From NCBI GenBank assembly GCA_018067055.1, contig JAGPVK010000239.1, forward strand, positions 1 through 8,761: 8,761 nt of DNA, in the 5' to 3' direction. Below, piece after piece: positions 1 to 6,536 of this stretch (position 1 is the first letter of the stretch; every line of letters begins with the position of its first letter). The position numbers and the translations under genes are program-made. This DNA comes from Sphingomonadales bacterium. Lineage in GTDB: Bacteria; Pseudomonadota; Alphaproteobacteria; Sphingomonadales; Sphingomonadaceae. The notes under the pieces were generated by a model that was given only the letters and a program-made list of their open reading frames with translations, did not search any database and was not told the DNA's origin.

Positions 1-5
1 ATGGA

Positions 6-1181
6 TTATCCTTCATTCGCGATTTTATGGGATTTCTTGATTTTCTTGGCGAGCGACCATTTGTGCACTTCGGTCGGACCGTCATAAACTCTGAATGCGC
101 GCACTTCGCGGAATACTTGCTCCACCACGGTATCGCGGCTGAGGCCAGTACCCCCCATCACCTGGACACAATTGTCGGCGATGCGGAACAAAGCCTCCGA
201 CACCGCGACCTTGGCCATCGAACTTTCGGTCGTCCCCAATGCGCCGGTGTCGAGCACCGAAGCGCACCAGTCGATCATCAGTTCCGCCTGCTTCAAGTCG
301 ATCTGATTTTGTGCGAGCATGAAGCCGACGCCTTCGTGGTCGATCAGCGGCTTGCCGAAGGCTTGGCGTTTGCAGGCATAATCGATGGCAATTTCCTGCG
401 CCCGGTCACAGCAGCCGAGCCAGCGCATGCAATGGGTCAGGCGGGCCGGTGACAATCGCACCTGGGCATATTTGAACCCTTCGCCGCTTTCGCCGAGCAT
501 CTGGTCTGCAGGAACGCGGAGATTGTCAATATTGACCACCGAATGGCTGCCCGGCATCGAGCTGTCGATCGTGTCCAGCACCCGTTCGATCTTGATCGCT
601 GGATCCGGGAGGTCGACCAGAAACATTGTGGCCCCTTCGTCCGACTTGGCCATGATAATACCGACCTTGGCGCCTTTGGCACCGGTAATGAAGGTCTTGC
701 GGCCATTGATCACCCAGTGATTGCCATCGAGCTTCGCGGTCGTCTGCATCATCATCGGGTCGGAGCCCGCGCCATTTTCGCTGGCCGGCTCGGTCATGAA
801 GAAAGCAGAGCGCTCCCTGCCAGATACCAGCGGCTCGAGAAAATGCTCTTTCTGCTCCGGCGAGGCGCATTTGCCGAGCAGATACATATTGCCCTCGTCC
901 GGCGCGAACGTGTTCACGGCCAGCGGGCCAAGAGGAGAGAGGCCGGACTTGCGCAGCACCAGCGCTGTCTCGATATGCGTCAAATGGCTGCCATCTTCTC
1001 GGATATGCGGCGTCAGGACACCCGCTTCCCTGGCGAGCACGCGCATTTCCTGGACCAGCTCGTCGGTCGGACCATGGTCCTCGCAGCGCTCGTCCTTTTC
1101 ATAGGCAAAAATCTTGTCACGGACAAATTTCTCCACCCGCTCGGCTATGTCATGCGCCTCGGCGCTGATATCTTTGGTCAT
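6..1181 (-). CDS. Acyl-CoA dehydrogenase, ACAD10/11-like
   Basis: This 391-residue protein is a full-length FAD-dependent acyl-CoA dehydrogenase, expected to desaturate an acyl-CoA at C2-C3 in the cytoplasm and pass electrons to electron-transfer flavoprotein. Family marks seen are FFMTEPASENGAGSD (127-141), WVINGRKTFITGA (156-168), the FAD-contacting KRQAFGKPL (271-279) and VMGGTGLSRD (341-350). At the position of the MCAD-type catalytic Glu the sequence is YDGPTEVH (366-373), so Asp367 replaces Glu. The helix-G alternative site reads RLSPARLTH, also without Glu. The DGPxEVH signature is that of the ACAD10/11-like group. The ATG at 1179-1181 is preceded by AGGAG five bases upstream, overlapping the thiolase stop codon, so translation is probably coupled to that gene eight bases away. 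A steroid-derived or branched acyl-CoA substrate is inferred from context only. Confidence 0.93.
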   Translation of the reverse strand: MTKDISAEAHDIAERVEKFVRDKIFAYEKDERCEDHGPTDELVQEMRVLAREAGVLTPHIREDGSHLTHIETALVLRKSGLSPLGPLAVNTFAPDEGNMYLLGKCASPEQKEHFLEPLVSGRERSAFFMTEPASENGAGSDPMMMQTTAKLDGNHWVINGRKTFITGAKGAKVGIIMAKSDEGATMFLVDLPDPAIKIERVLDTIDSSMPGSHSVVNIDNLRVPADQMLGESGEGFKYAQVRLSPARLTHCMRWLGCCDRAQEIAIDYACKRQAFGKPLIDHEGVGFMLAQNQIDLKQAELMIDWCASVLDTGALGTTESSMAKVAVSEALFRIADNCVQVMGGTGLSRDTVVEQVFREVRAFRVYDGPTEVHKWSLAKKIKKSHKIANEG

Positions 1182-1189
1182 CGAATCTC

Positions 1190-2335
1190 CTATCGCTGGA
1201 GAATCGTTACGGCAGATACGCCCGGCGCGCCATAGACTTGCGTATAGGCCGTTTTGGGATCACCCGGCACTTGCCGTGCACCTGCGGTGCCACGCAATTG
1301 CACGACATTCTCATAGACTTGCCGCAAACCGGAAGCGCCAATCGGTTCGCCGCAGGCAAGGCAACCGCCATCGGTGTTAATCGGCAACTTGCCGTTGATT
1401 TCGCTCCACCCTTCCAGCAACCATTGTTCCTGATCGCCTGGCTTGCAAAAGCCATTTTCCGCCATGTGCATGATTTCCGCACCGGATTCGGTATCCTGCA
1501 ATTGCGCGATATCAATATCTTCCGGTCCCATCCCAGCCTGTTCAAAGGCCGCCTTGGACGCGATTTCGGTCGCCGTTCCGCCGCGCTCATTATCAATCGA
1601 GGCAGCAAATACCTCGAACGAACCGGGTGGCCGGGTACGCATCACCGAAGATTTGAGCCGGATGATCGGAACACCGAGTTCCTTCGCTTTTTTCTCGCTG
1701 GCCAGGATCAGCGCCACCGCGCCTTCGGCTGGCGAACAGAACATATATTTGGTCAGCGGATCGCAGATCATCGGCGCGTTCATGATCGTTTCCAGATCAA
1801 CCTCGCTGCGGCGCCAGGCGTGATCGGTTTTGACGCCGTTGCGAAACGCCTTTTCGGCCACCCGGCCGAGCGTTTCCCGGCTGATATTATGCTCGTGCAG
1901 ATAACGCATGATCTTGGCGCCGAAAAATTGCACGGTCAGCATATAGCCGGCCTCGCCATACCAGTTGGGCAGGCCGTAAGAGGAAGGGTCTGCATTGAAT
2001 GCGCCGCGGGGATGCTTGTCGAAACCGACCGCCATGCCCATTTCATATTCGCCCGACTTGATCGCGCTGACCGCGGCATTGAGCGCGGATCCGCCGGTTG
2101 CACAACCGTTCGAGACATTGATAAACTGGATCCCGGTCAGCCCGAGCTGTGACACCATATTGTCGGCATTGCCGGAAGCCGCCGAGCCGCCAAAGGCGAA
2201 TTCGACATCCTTCCATTCGATGCCGCTGTCAGCCAGCGCCTGCTTCACCGCGAAGATGCCCTGGTCCATGCCGTCGCGCCCTTCGGTGCGGCCGAACGGG
2301 TGAATCCCTGCTCCTACGATACAAACATCTGACAT
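1190..2335 (-). CDS. Thiolase-like lipid-transfer protein (SCP-x/Ltp type)
   Basis: This 381-residue protein has the thiolase fold of the SCP-x/lipid-transfer branch, whose members cleave C-C bonds in CoA thioesters by thiolysis or retro-aldol reaction. The N-terminal strand VCIVGAGIHPFGR (4-16) and the nucleophile loop NVSNGCATGGSALNAA (73-88, Cys78) are clear. Other thiolase residues are altered. The usual HDxF segment reads LQDTES (279-284). The C-terminal GHP motif reads CGEPIGASG (328-336), with Glu330 for His. The final Cys-Gly loop reads YGAPGVSAV (368-376), without Cys. The gene starts two bases after the stop of the DUF35 gene, with GGGAG inside that gene's end, which indicates coupling. 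Thiolase and DUF35 proteins are known partners in steroid side-chain degradation (for example Ltp2-ChsH2). Whether this one is a thiolase or an aldolase cannot be settled from sequence. Confidence 0.9.
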   Translation of the reverse strand: MSDVCIVGAGIHPFGRTEGRDGMDQGIFAVKQALADSGIEWKDVEFAFGGSAASGNADNMVSQLGLTGIQFINVSNGCATGGSALNAAVSAIKSGEYEMGMAVGFDKHPRGAFNADPSSYGLPNWYGEAGYMLTVQFFGAKIMRYLHEHNISRETLGRVAEKAFRNGVKTDHAWRRSEVDLETIMNAPMICDPLTKYMFCSPAEGAVALILASEKKAKELGVPIIRLKSSVMRTRPPGSFEVFAASIDNERGGTATEIASKAAFEQAGMGPEDIDIAQLQDTESGAEIMHMAENGFCKPGDQEQWLLEGWSEINGKLPINTDGGCLACGEPIGASGLRQVYENVVQLRGTAGARQVPGDPKTAYTQVYGAPGVSAVTILQR

Positions 2336-2337
2336 GA

Positions 2338-2751
2338 TTATTCTCCCTGAACAGGCTTGAAGGCGTGAATGAGTTTCTGCTCCTCGGGCGGAGCGTCCGG
2401 ATCGAGCGGGATCGCGGTCAATTCGACTTCCATGCCGATTTTGACGTCGTCAACATCAACGCCGGTGAGACGCGTTTCCACCATGGTCTGTCCGGGCAAG
2501 CTGACATAGGCAACCGCGTAAGGCTTGAATTTTTCAGGATCCGTGGGTCCGGCATAAGGTGCCTTGGGCGGGAAGCGCTGGACCGTATAAGTCCAGACCG
2601 TGCCGCGTGACGCCAGCCGGATCGGCTCGATATTGTCATCCGGCGTCAATGGCAGAGGAAAGAATATATGCCCGGTTTCCCGGTTCCGCGCACCGACCAG
2701 CGCGCTCATGTCCTCGGTAAACAGATTGTCGGCAATCGGCTGTGCGCTCAC
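2338..2751 (-). CDS. DUF35/OB-fold protein without zinc ribbon
   Basis: This 137-residue protein matches the DUF35 layout: an N-terminal helix, a short ribbon region and a C-terminal OB fold. The OB part shows RGTVWTYTVQRFPPKAPYAG (49-68), PYAVAYVSLPG (77-87) and KIGMEVELTAIP (105-116), all typical of acyl-CoA-associated OB-fold proteins. In most family members the segment before the OB fold is a four-cysteine rubredoxin-like zinc ribbon. Here that stretch reads GARNRETGHIFFPLP (20-34), and the whole protein has no cysteine. The start is a GTG at 2749-2751, with GGGAGAG six bases upstream. The thiolase-like gene follows after two bases, as in known thiolase/DUF35 complexes where the OB protein is needed for activity. 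The gene lies 83 bases after the SDR stop and may share its transcript. Confidence 0.88.
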   Translation of the reverse strand: MSAQPIADNLFTEDMSALVGARNRETGHIFFPLPLTPDDNIEPIRLASRGTVWTYTVQRFPPKAPYAGPTDPEKFKPYAVAYVSLPGQTMVETRLTGVDVDDVKIGMEVELTAIPLDPDAPPEEQKLIHAFKPVQGE

Positions 2752-2834
2752 AAAATTCTCTCCCTTTTCTGCGAGTCCTATAAGGGGGAAAGCGGGACGC
2801 CAATAACTGCCAAAACGGCTAGGATCAGCAGACT
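2752..2834 (-). other. Gap between SDR and DUF35 genes
   Basis: These 83 bases hold the DUF35 ribosome site near 2758-2764 and no convincing terminator hairpin. A TATAGG read on the minus strand, with TTGGCG fifteen bases upstream of it, is a poor promoter match. Read-through from the SDR is therefore as likely as independent initiation. Confidence 0.4.
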
Positions 2835-3605
2835 TTAATAGCCCGGATGGACCGCCAGCATCCCGCCATCGACCAGCAGATCGCTGCCGGTAACGAAACC
2901 GCTGTCATCGCTGGCCAGAAAAACCGCGGCCGCGGCGAGGTCACTACCCTGCCCGATCCGTTTCATCGGTGACATGGCAGCGGCCATTTCGACCATGCCG
3001 GGCACCGTCTTCGCTGCCGTGTCGATAATCGCAGTATGGGTCGCACCGGGAATCAGGTTGTTGCAGCGGATGTTGAGACCATTTTGCGCGCAATGGACCG
3101 CTACCGACTTGGACAGCATCCGCACCGCGCTTTTGGAGGCGGTATAGGTCACGTCTCCTGGCAGCGCCGCGAAGGCACTGGTCGAAGAAATATTGATGAT
3201 CGAACCGGATGAACCACCGGGATTTTTCTTCATCATCGCGATCGCTTTCTGGCAGCCCAGCATCACCCCGGTCAGATTGATACCAAGCAAATGATGCCAG
3301 CTGTCGAGATCGACGTCCTCGATATTCTTGCCGATCACGATCCCGGCATTGTTGACCAGGATATCCAGTCGTCCGAATTCGCTTTCGACTTTCGCCATCA
3401 CCTGATCCCATCCTTCGGAATCGGACACATCCTGAGCCATGAACAACGCACCGGCCTCGTCAGCGGTCGACTGACCCAGCGCGACCTGCACATCTGTGGA
3501 AAAAACCTTGGCGCCTTCCTCGACAAAACGCTTCACCGTCGCCGCGCCGATTCCCGATGCCCCGCCCGTCACGATCGCAACCTTGCCCGCCAATTGACCC
3601 GACAT
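2835..3605 (-). CDS. Classical SDR oxidoreductase, possible hydroxysteroid dehydrogenase
   Basis: This 256-residue classical short-chain dehydrogenase would interconvert an alcohol and a ketone using NAD(H). It has the cofactor loop TGGASGIG (13-20), Asp38 at the end of strand 2 (which favours NAD over NADP), NNAG (85-88), Asn110, Ser141, and Tyr154/Lys158 in YTASK. The stretch AVHCAQNGLNIRCNNLIPGA (169-188) resembles the 3-beta/17-beta and 3-alpha/20-beta hydroxysteroid dehydrogenase branch. With the ketosteroid isomerase gene divergent next door, oxidation of a steroid hydroxyl to a ketone is a reasonable inference, but position and stereochemistry are unknown. An in-frame ATG exists eleven codons upstream (3636-3638). 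I chose 3605 because GGGAGGTG lies just upstream and the protein then begins at the usual distance from the Rossmann loop. Confidence 0.92.
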   Translation of the reverse strand: MSGQLAGKVAIVTGGASGIGAATVKRFVEEGAKVFSTDVQVALGQSTADEAGALFMAQDVSDSEGWDQVMAKVESEFGRLDILVNNAGIVIGKNIEDVDLDSWHHLLGINLTGVMLGCQKAIAMMKKNPGGSSGSIINISSTSAFAALPGDVTYTASKSAVRMLSKSVAVHCAQNGLNIRCNNLIPGATHTAIIDTAAKTVPGMVEMAAAMSPMKRIGQGSDLAAAAVFLASDDSGFVTGSDLLVDGGMLAVHPGY

Positions 3606-3608
3606 ATT

Positions 3609-3616
3609 CACCTCCC
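3609..3616 (-). promoter_or_regulatory. Strong ribosome site fixing the SDR start
   Basis: On the minus strand this reads GGGAGGTG. Its GGAGG core is five bases before the ATG at 3603-3605. It is the best Shine-Dalgarno match in the window and decides against the longer reading starting at 3638. Confidence 0.8.
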
Positions 3617-3650
3617 TATCTAATTCAGCAGAAGTCACTCCTGCCCCGAC

Positions 3651-3678
3651 ATTCTAGTTTCGCGATGTTTTTCAGCAA
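3651..3678 (-). promoter_or_regulatory. Candidate promoter for the SDR operon
   Basis: Read on the minus strand, TTGCTG (3673-3678) and TAGAAT (3651-3656) are separated by 16 bases. The -10 box matches the sigma-70 consensus at five of six positions and the -35 box only weakly. Initiation would fall about 40 bases before the SDR start. For the opposite-strand isomerase gene the best pair found is TTGACC (3594-3599) with TCTAAT (3619-3624), but the 19-base spacing is long and it overlaps the SDR start codon. Confidence 0.35.
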
Positions 3679-3689
3679 AAGGATGATTG

Positions 3690-4070
3690 ATGATCACACC
3701 GGAATATATGCAGCAAATCGTTGACCGTTATCTGGTCGCGATCAACGCCGGCGACATGGCGGCGGTCATGGAACTCTATGCCGATGATGCTTTGGTTGAA
3801 GATCCGGCGGGCACAGAACCCAAGCGTGGCGATGAAATCCTGCAATTCTACACCAACGCTTTTTCCGGCGGCGCAAAGGTCGAATTGACCGGCCCCGTGC
3901 GGCTTGCGGCCAAGACGGCTGCTTTCCCGTTTCGCGCCGAGATCGGCAAAGGGGACGGACAGGTCATGATCGTCGAAGTGATCGACATTTTCGAATTTGA
4001 TCCTGCAGGAAAAGTTGCCCGGATGACAGCCCATTTTGGTCCCACCAATGTGACGATCAGAAGCACCTAG
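3690..4070 (+). CDS. Ketosteroid Delta5-isomerase-like protein (SnoaL/NTF2 fold)
   Basis: This 126-residue protein matches bacterial 3-oxosteroid Delta5-Delta4-isomerase (EC 5.3.3.1), a small homodimer with a conical NTF2-like fold that moves the C5-C6 double bond into conjugation with the C3 ketone. The match runs along the whole length: YADDALVEDP (30-39), LTGPVR (66-71), FPFRAEI (79-85) and VIDIFEFD (97-104). The general base Asp38 and the oxyanion-hole pair Tyr14 and Asp99 are all present, as are Tyr30 and Tyr54 of the hydrogen-bond network. With the ATG at 3690 these numbers coincide with Tyr14, Asp38 and Asp99 of the Comamonas testosteroni enzyme. AAGGA at 3679-3683 is six bases before this ATG. 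A TTG one codon earlier is in frame but too close to that site. It is the only rightward gene inside the leftward cluster, divergent from the SDR and ending 16 bases from the convergent acyl-CoA dehydrogenase gene. Confidence 0.9.
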   Translation: MITPEYMQQIVDRYLVAINAGDMAAVMELYADDALVEDPAGTEPKRGDEILQFYTNAFSGGAKVELTGPVRLAAKTAAFPFRAEIGKGDGQVMIVEVIDIFEFDPAGKVARMTAHFGPTNVTIRST

Positions 4071-4086
4071 ATCGCTCTGCGGTTGA

Positions 4087-5226
4087 TCAAAAACCGGAAT
4101 TTTTTGCCCAGCGATCGCTATGGAAACCGGCGTCGCCAAACATCTGCTGTGCGACGTGGACACGCTTGAAATACAGACCAACATCATATTCATCGGTAAC
4201 GCCGATGCCGCCGTGCATCTGGATCGCTTCCTTGGTCGCAAGCTGCGCAACCTGACCGGTCTTGGCCTTGGCCAGCGAACAGGTAATGCCGGCATTTTCG
4301 AAATCCTGATCGAGATCCTTGAGCGACTTCAGCACAGCCGATTTCATCATCTCAATCTCGGTCGCCAGATGCGCTGCTCGGTGCTGCAAGCCCTGGAATG
4401 ATCCGATTTTCTGGCCGAACTGCTCGCGTTCTTTGAGATAGTCCGTAGTGACACCAAAAACCTGTTGCGCGGCCCCTGACATTTCGGCGCTCAACACGGC
4501 ACGACCAGCGGACAATATACCTTCCAGTGCTGCATAGCCGCCGTCCAGTTCACCCAATATGTCATCACCGGTGACCTCAAGCCCCTCGACAGAAATATTG
4601 GCCGCATTGCGGCTGTCCACCATCGGCGTGGGTTCACGGGTGATTTCGGGAGCATCTGCATCAACCAGAAACAGGGTGATGCCATGGATATCGCCCTCGG
4701 CTCCCGATGTACGAGCAGCGATGATCAATTTGTCGGCCACATGACCATCGGCGACAAAGGTCTTTGTGCCGGAAAGGACAAAACCGTTGCCAGCCGGCTT
4801 GGCCGAAAATTTGATCCGGCTGGGATTGTGGCGCGAGCCTTCATCGACCGCGAGCGCAAACAGCTTTTCGCCGCTACTGATCGCTGCCAGATTCTCATCC
4901 TTCTGCTTTTTGGTGCCATATTGCTGGATCGCCGTGGCGCCCAGCACGGACGTGGAGAAAAACGGCGAGGCAGTCAGATTGCGCCCCATTTGTTCGGCCA
5001 GCACTCCTGCGCCGACATAGCCAAAGCCACTGCCGCCATGGGTTTCGTCAACGATGATTCCAGCCCAGCCCATTTGCGCCATTTCTGTCCAGAGTTCACG
5101 ACAGAAACCATCGGCAGGCTTGTTGTCGCGAACCTTTCGAAAGGCAGCGACCGGGGCCTTTTCTGTCAGGAAGCCGTTTGCTGCATCCTGCAGCATTTCC
5201 TGTTCTTCGTTGAGTATCAGCGGCAT
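4087..5226 (-). CDS. Acyl-CoA dehydrogenase, probable non-catalytic partner subunit
   Basis: This 379-residue protein has the acyl-CoA dehydrogenase fold: an N-terminal helical domain, a middle beta domain around GFVLSGTKTFVADG (148-161), and a C-terminal four-helix domain with KEREQFGQKIGSFQ (265-278) and QMHGGIGVTDEY (336-347). Both usual sites of the catalytic Glu are changed. The helix-G position reads SAGRAV, with Gly241 where active homologues have Glu before Arg. The MCAD-type YEG position reads MFGDAG (362-367). Loss of the base in one of two adjacent subunits is known from alpha2beta2 steroid acyl-CoA dehydrogenases such as FadE28-FadE29 of Mycobacterium tuberculosis, where the partner supplies it. 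The gene starts 12 bases after the stop of the Glu-bearing subunit gene, behind a weak AGGGCG ribosome site. A stable complex with that product is inferred. Confidence 0.92.
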   Translation of the reverse strand: MPLILNEEQEMLQDAANGFLTEKAPVAAFRKVRDNKPADGFCRELWTEMAQMGWAGIIVDETHGGSGFGYVGAGVLAEQMGRNLTASPFFSTSVLGATAIQQYGTKKQKDENLAAISSGEKLFALAVDEGSRHNPSRIKFSAKPAGNGFVLSGTKTFVADGHVADKLIIAARTSGAEGDIHGITLFLVDADAPEITREPTPMVDSRNAANISVEGLEVTGDDILGELDGGYAALEGILSAGRAVLSAEMSGAAQQVFGVTTDYLKEREQFGQKIGSFQGLQHRAAHLATEIEMMKSAVLKSLKDLDQDFENAGITCSLAKAKTGQVAQLATKEAIQMHGGIGVTDEYDVGLYFKRVHVAQQMFGDAGFHSDRWAKNSGF

Positions 5227-5238
5227 ATTATATTCGCC

Positions 5239-6450
5239 CTATTGGCTCGGCAATCCCAAGACGCGCTTGGAAATGATGTTTAACTGGACTTCGGTGGTGC
5301 CGCCGAGGATCGAATAGGCCCTGTTATACAGCCAGTTATTGGCGAGACTGCCATATTCTATGCCATCGGCACCAATGGTGGACGCTGTCGTGCCCTCGAT
5401 ATCCATCCGCAGTTCGGTACCGCGCTTGGTCAGCTCGGAGGCAGCATATTTCAACATCGACGATTTGGCACCCAGACCGTTGCCCGCATTGGCTTCGTCG
5501 GTCATCCGTTCGACGGTCAGGTTATAGGCCCAATTGTCCAGTTCCGCTTGTGCTATCCGCTCGCGAAGATTGGGATCGTCGAGACGCCCCGCCGCATCCA
5601 GCCCTATTTGCTCGGCAGCATATTGACCGAGATTTTCCGGTCCGGTTGTCCCCCGTAGCGGCGACATCGTGCCCAGCATCCCGCGCTCATGCACCAGCAG
5701 ATTTTTCGCGACATCCCAGCCGCGATTAACCTCTCCGACAACCGATGGATTGCCTTCGCCATAGCTCTTTGGCACTTTGACTTCGTCGAAAAAAGTCTCG
5801 CAAAAAGGTGAATGGCCGGAGATCAGAACGATCGGTTTCACACTGATACCCTCGCTCGCCATGTCGACCAGAATGAAGGTGATGCCCTGATGTTTGGGCG
5901 CATCAAAATCGGTGCGCACCAGACAGAAAATCCAGTCAGAGATATCGGCGTTGGAGGTCCAGATTTTCTGGCCATTGATCAACCAGTGATCGCCTTTATC
6001 CTCACATTTCGTCTTCAGCGAAGCAAGATCCGACCCGGCACCTGGCTCGGAATAACCCTGGCACCATCTTATTTCACCGCGAGCAATCCCGGTCAGATGC
6101 TGTGCCTTTTGTTCGTGGGTACCGTAAGCCAGCAATGCGGGGCCAAGCATCGAGATGCCAAAATTGCTCAGTGGTTTTCGCGCGTTTATCGCCTGCCGCT
6201 CTTCATCGAGGATTTTGGCCTGTTCGGCGGTGAGACCCGCACCGCCATATTCCTTGGGCCAGCTCGGCACGGTATAACCTCTGGAAAGCGCACGCTCGAA
6301 CCAAATTTTCTGCGCTTCTGACTGGAACTGCCACTGACGGCCGCCCCAGCACTGGTTTTCGGCCGTGATATCCCCGTCGCGCATTTCTTCGGGGCAATTT
6401 TCTTGCAGCCATGCCCTTACTTCCGCGCGAAATTCTTCCAGATCGCTCAT
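5239..6450 (-). CDS. Acyl-CoA dehydrogenase, probable catalytic subunit (FadE29-like)
   Basis: This 403-residue protein is a complete acyl-CoA dehydrogenase. It carries PSWPKEYGGAGLT (63-75), GYSEPGAGSDLASLKT (132-147), WLINGQKIWTS (156-166) and a C-terminal ILGGTTEVQLNIISKRVLGLP (381-401). The C-terminal glutamate of MCAD is missing from its usual place (LGGTTE). Glu255, in LLVHERG, sits at the helix-G position used as base by isovaleryl- and long-chain dehydrogenases and by the catalytic subunit of steroid alpha2beta2 enzymes. Reaction: alpha,beta-desaturation of an acyl-CoA with FAD; a steroid side-chain or ring-derived thioester is inferred from context. AGAGG lies seven bases before the ATG at 6450. 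The partner subunit gene follows after 12 bases, and the oxidoreductase gene ends 86 bases upstream. Confidence 0.93.
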   Translation of the reverse strand: MSDLEEFRAEVRAWLQENCPEEMRDGDITAENQCWGGRQWQFQSEAQKIWFERALSRGYTVPSWPKEYGGAGLTAEQAKILDEERQAINARKPLSNFGISMLGPALLAYGTHEQKAQHLTGIARGEIRWCQGYSEPGAGSDLASLKTKCEDKGDHWLINGQKIWTSNADISDWIFCLVRTDFDAPKHQGITFILVDMASEGISVKPIVLISGHSPFCETFFDEVKVPKSYGEGNPSVVGEVNRGWDVAKNLLVHERGMLGTMSPLRGTTGPENLGQYAAEQIGLDAAGRLDDPNLRERIAQAELDNWAYNLTVERMTDEANAGNGLGAKSSMLKYAASELTKRGTELRMDIEGTTASTIGADGIEYGSLANNWLYNRAYSILGGTTEVQLNIISKRVLGLPSQ

Positions 6451-6464
6451 GCCCTAACCTCTCG

Positions 6465-6485
6465 TGACAATGATGTCATATGTCA
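6465..6485. promoter_or_regulatory. Candidate operator: TGACA dyad plus repeat
   Basis: TGACA (6465-6469) and TGTCA (6474-6478) form a perfect 5-4-5 inverted repeat, and TGTCA occurs again at 6481-6485 after two bases. It lies 15-35 bases upstream of the catalytic dehydrogenase gene, in the 86-base gap after the oxidoreductase gene. Three copies of one pentamer in 21 bases is suggestive of a regulator site, but each arm is short and no regulator gene is visible here. A TTGATG/TAACTA pair with 16-base spacing starts right at the oxidoreductase stop on the minus strand and is a weak promoter candidate. Confidence 0.3.
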
Positions 6486-6536
6486 GCCTGCAGGATGCGG
6501 GCACTGCGCATTTAGTTAGCGATATCATCAATTGCA

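Noticed and set aside
543..1235. Rightward open frame of 230 codons opposite the first acyl-CoA dehydrogenase
   Set aside because: It is an antisense shadow of a complete enzyme gene, with no family motif.
1238..2152. Rightward open frame of 304 codons opposite the thiolase gene
   Set aside because: It lies wholly inside a well-supported gene on the other strand, has no recognisable domain and is rich in Arg/His/Asp, as expected from antisense GC-rich coding DNA.
3606..3638. Longer N-terminus for the SDR, from an ATG at 3638
   Set aside because: The eleven extra residues match no SDR N-terminus, and a very strong ribosome site precedes the ATG at 3605.
4071..4086. Bidirectional terminator between the convergent isomerase and dehydrogenase genes
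   Set aside because: The gap is 16 bases and I see no adequate hairpin; the TGATCA palindrome beside it is too short.
3672..4295. Leftward open frame of 207 codons spanning the isomerase gene
   Set aside because: It covers the isomerase in antisense and the end of the dehydrogenase gene in another frame; both real proteins have conserved active-site residues.
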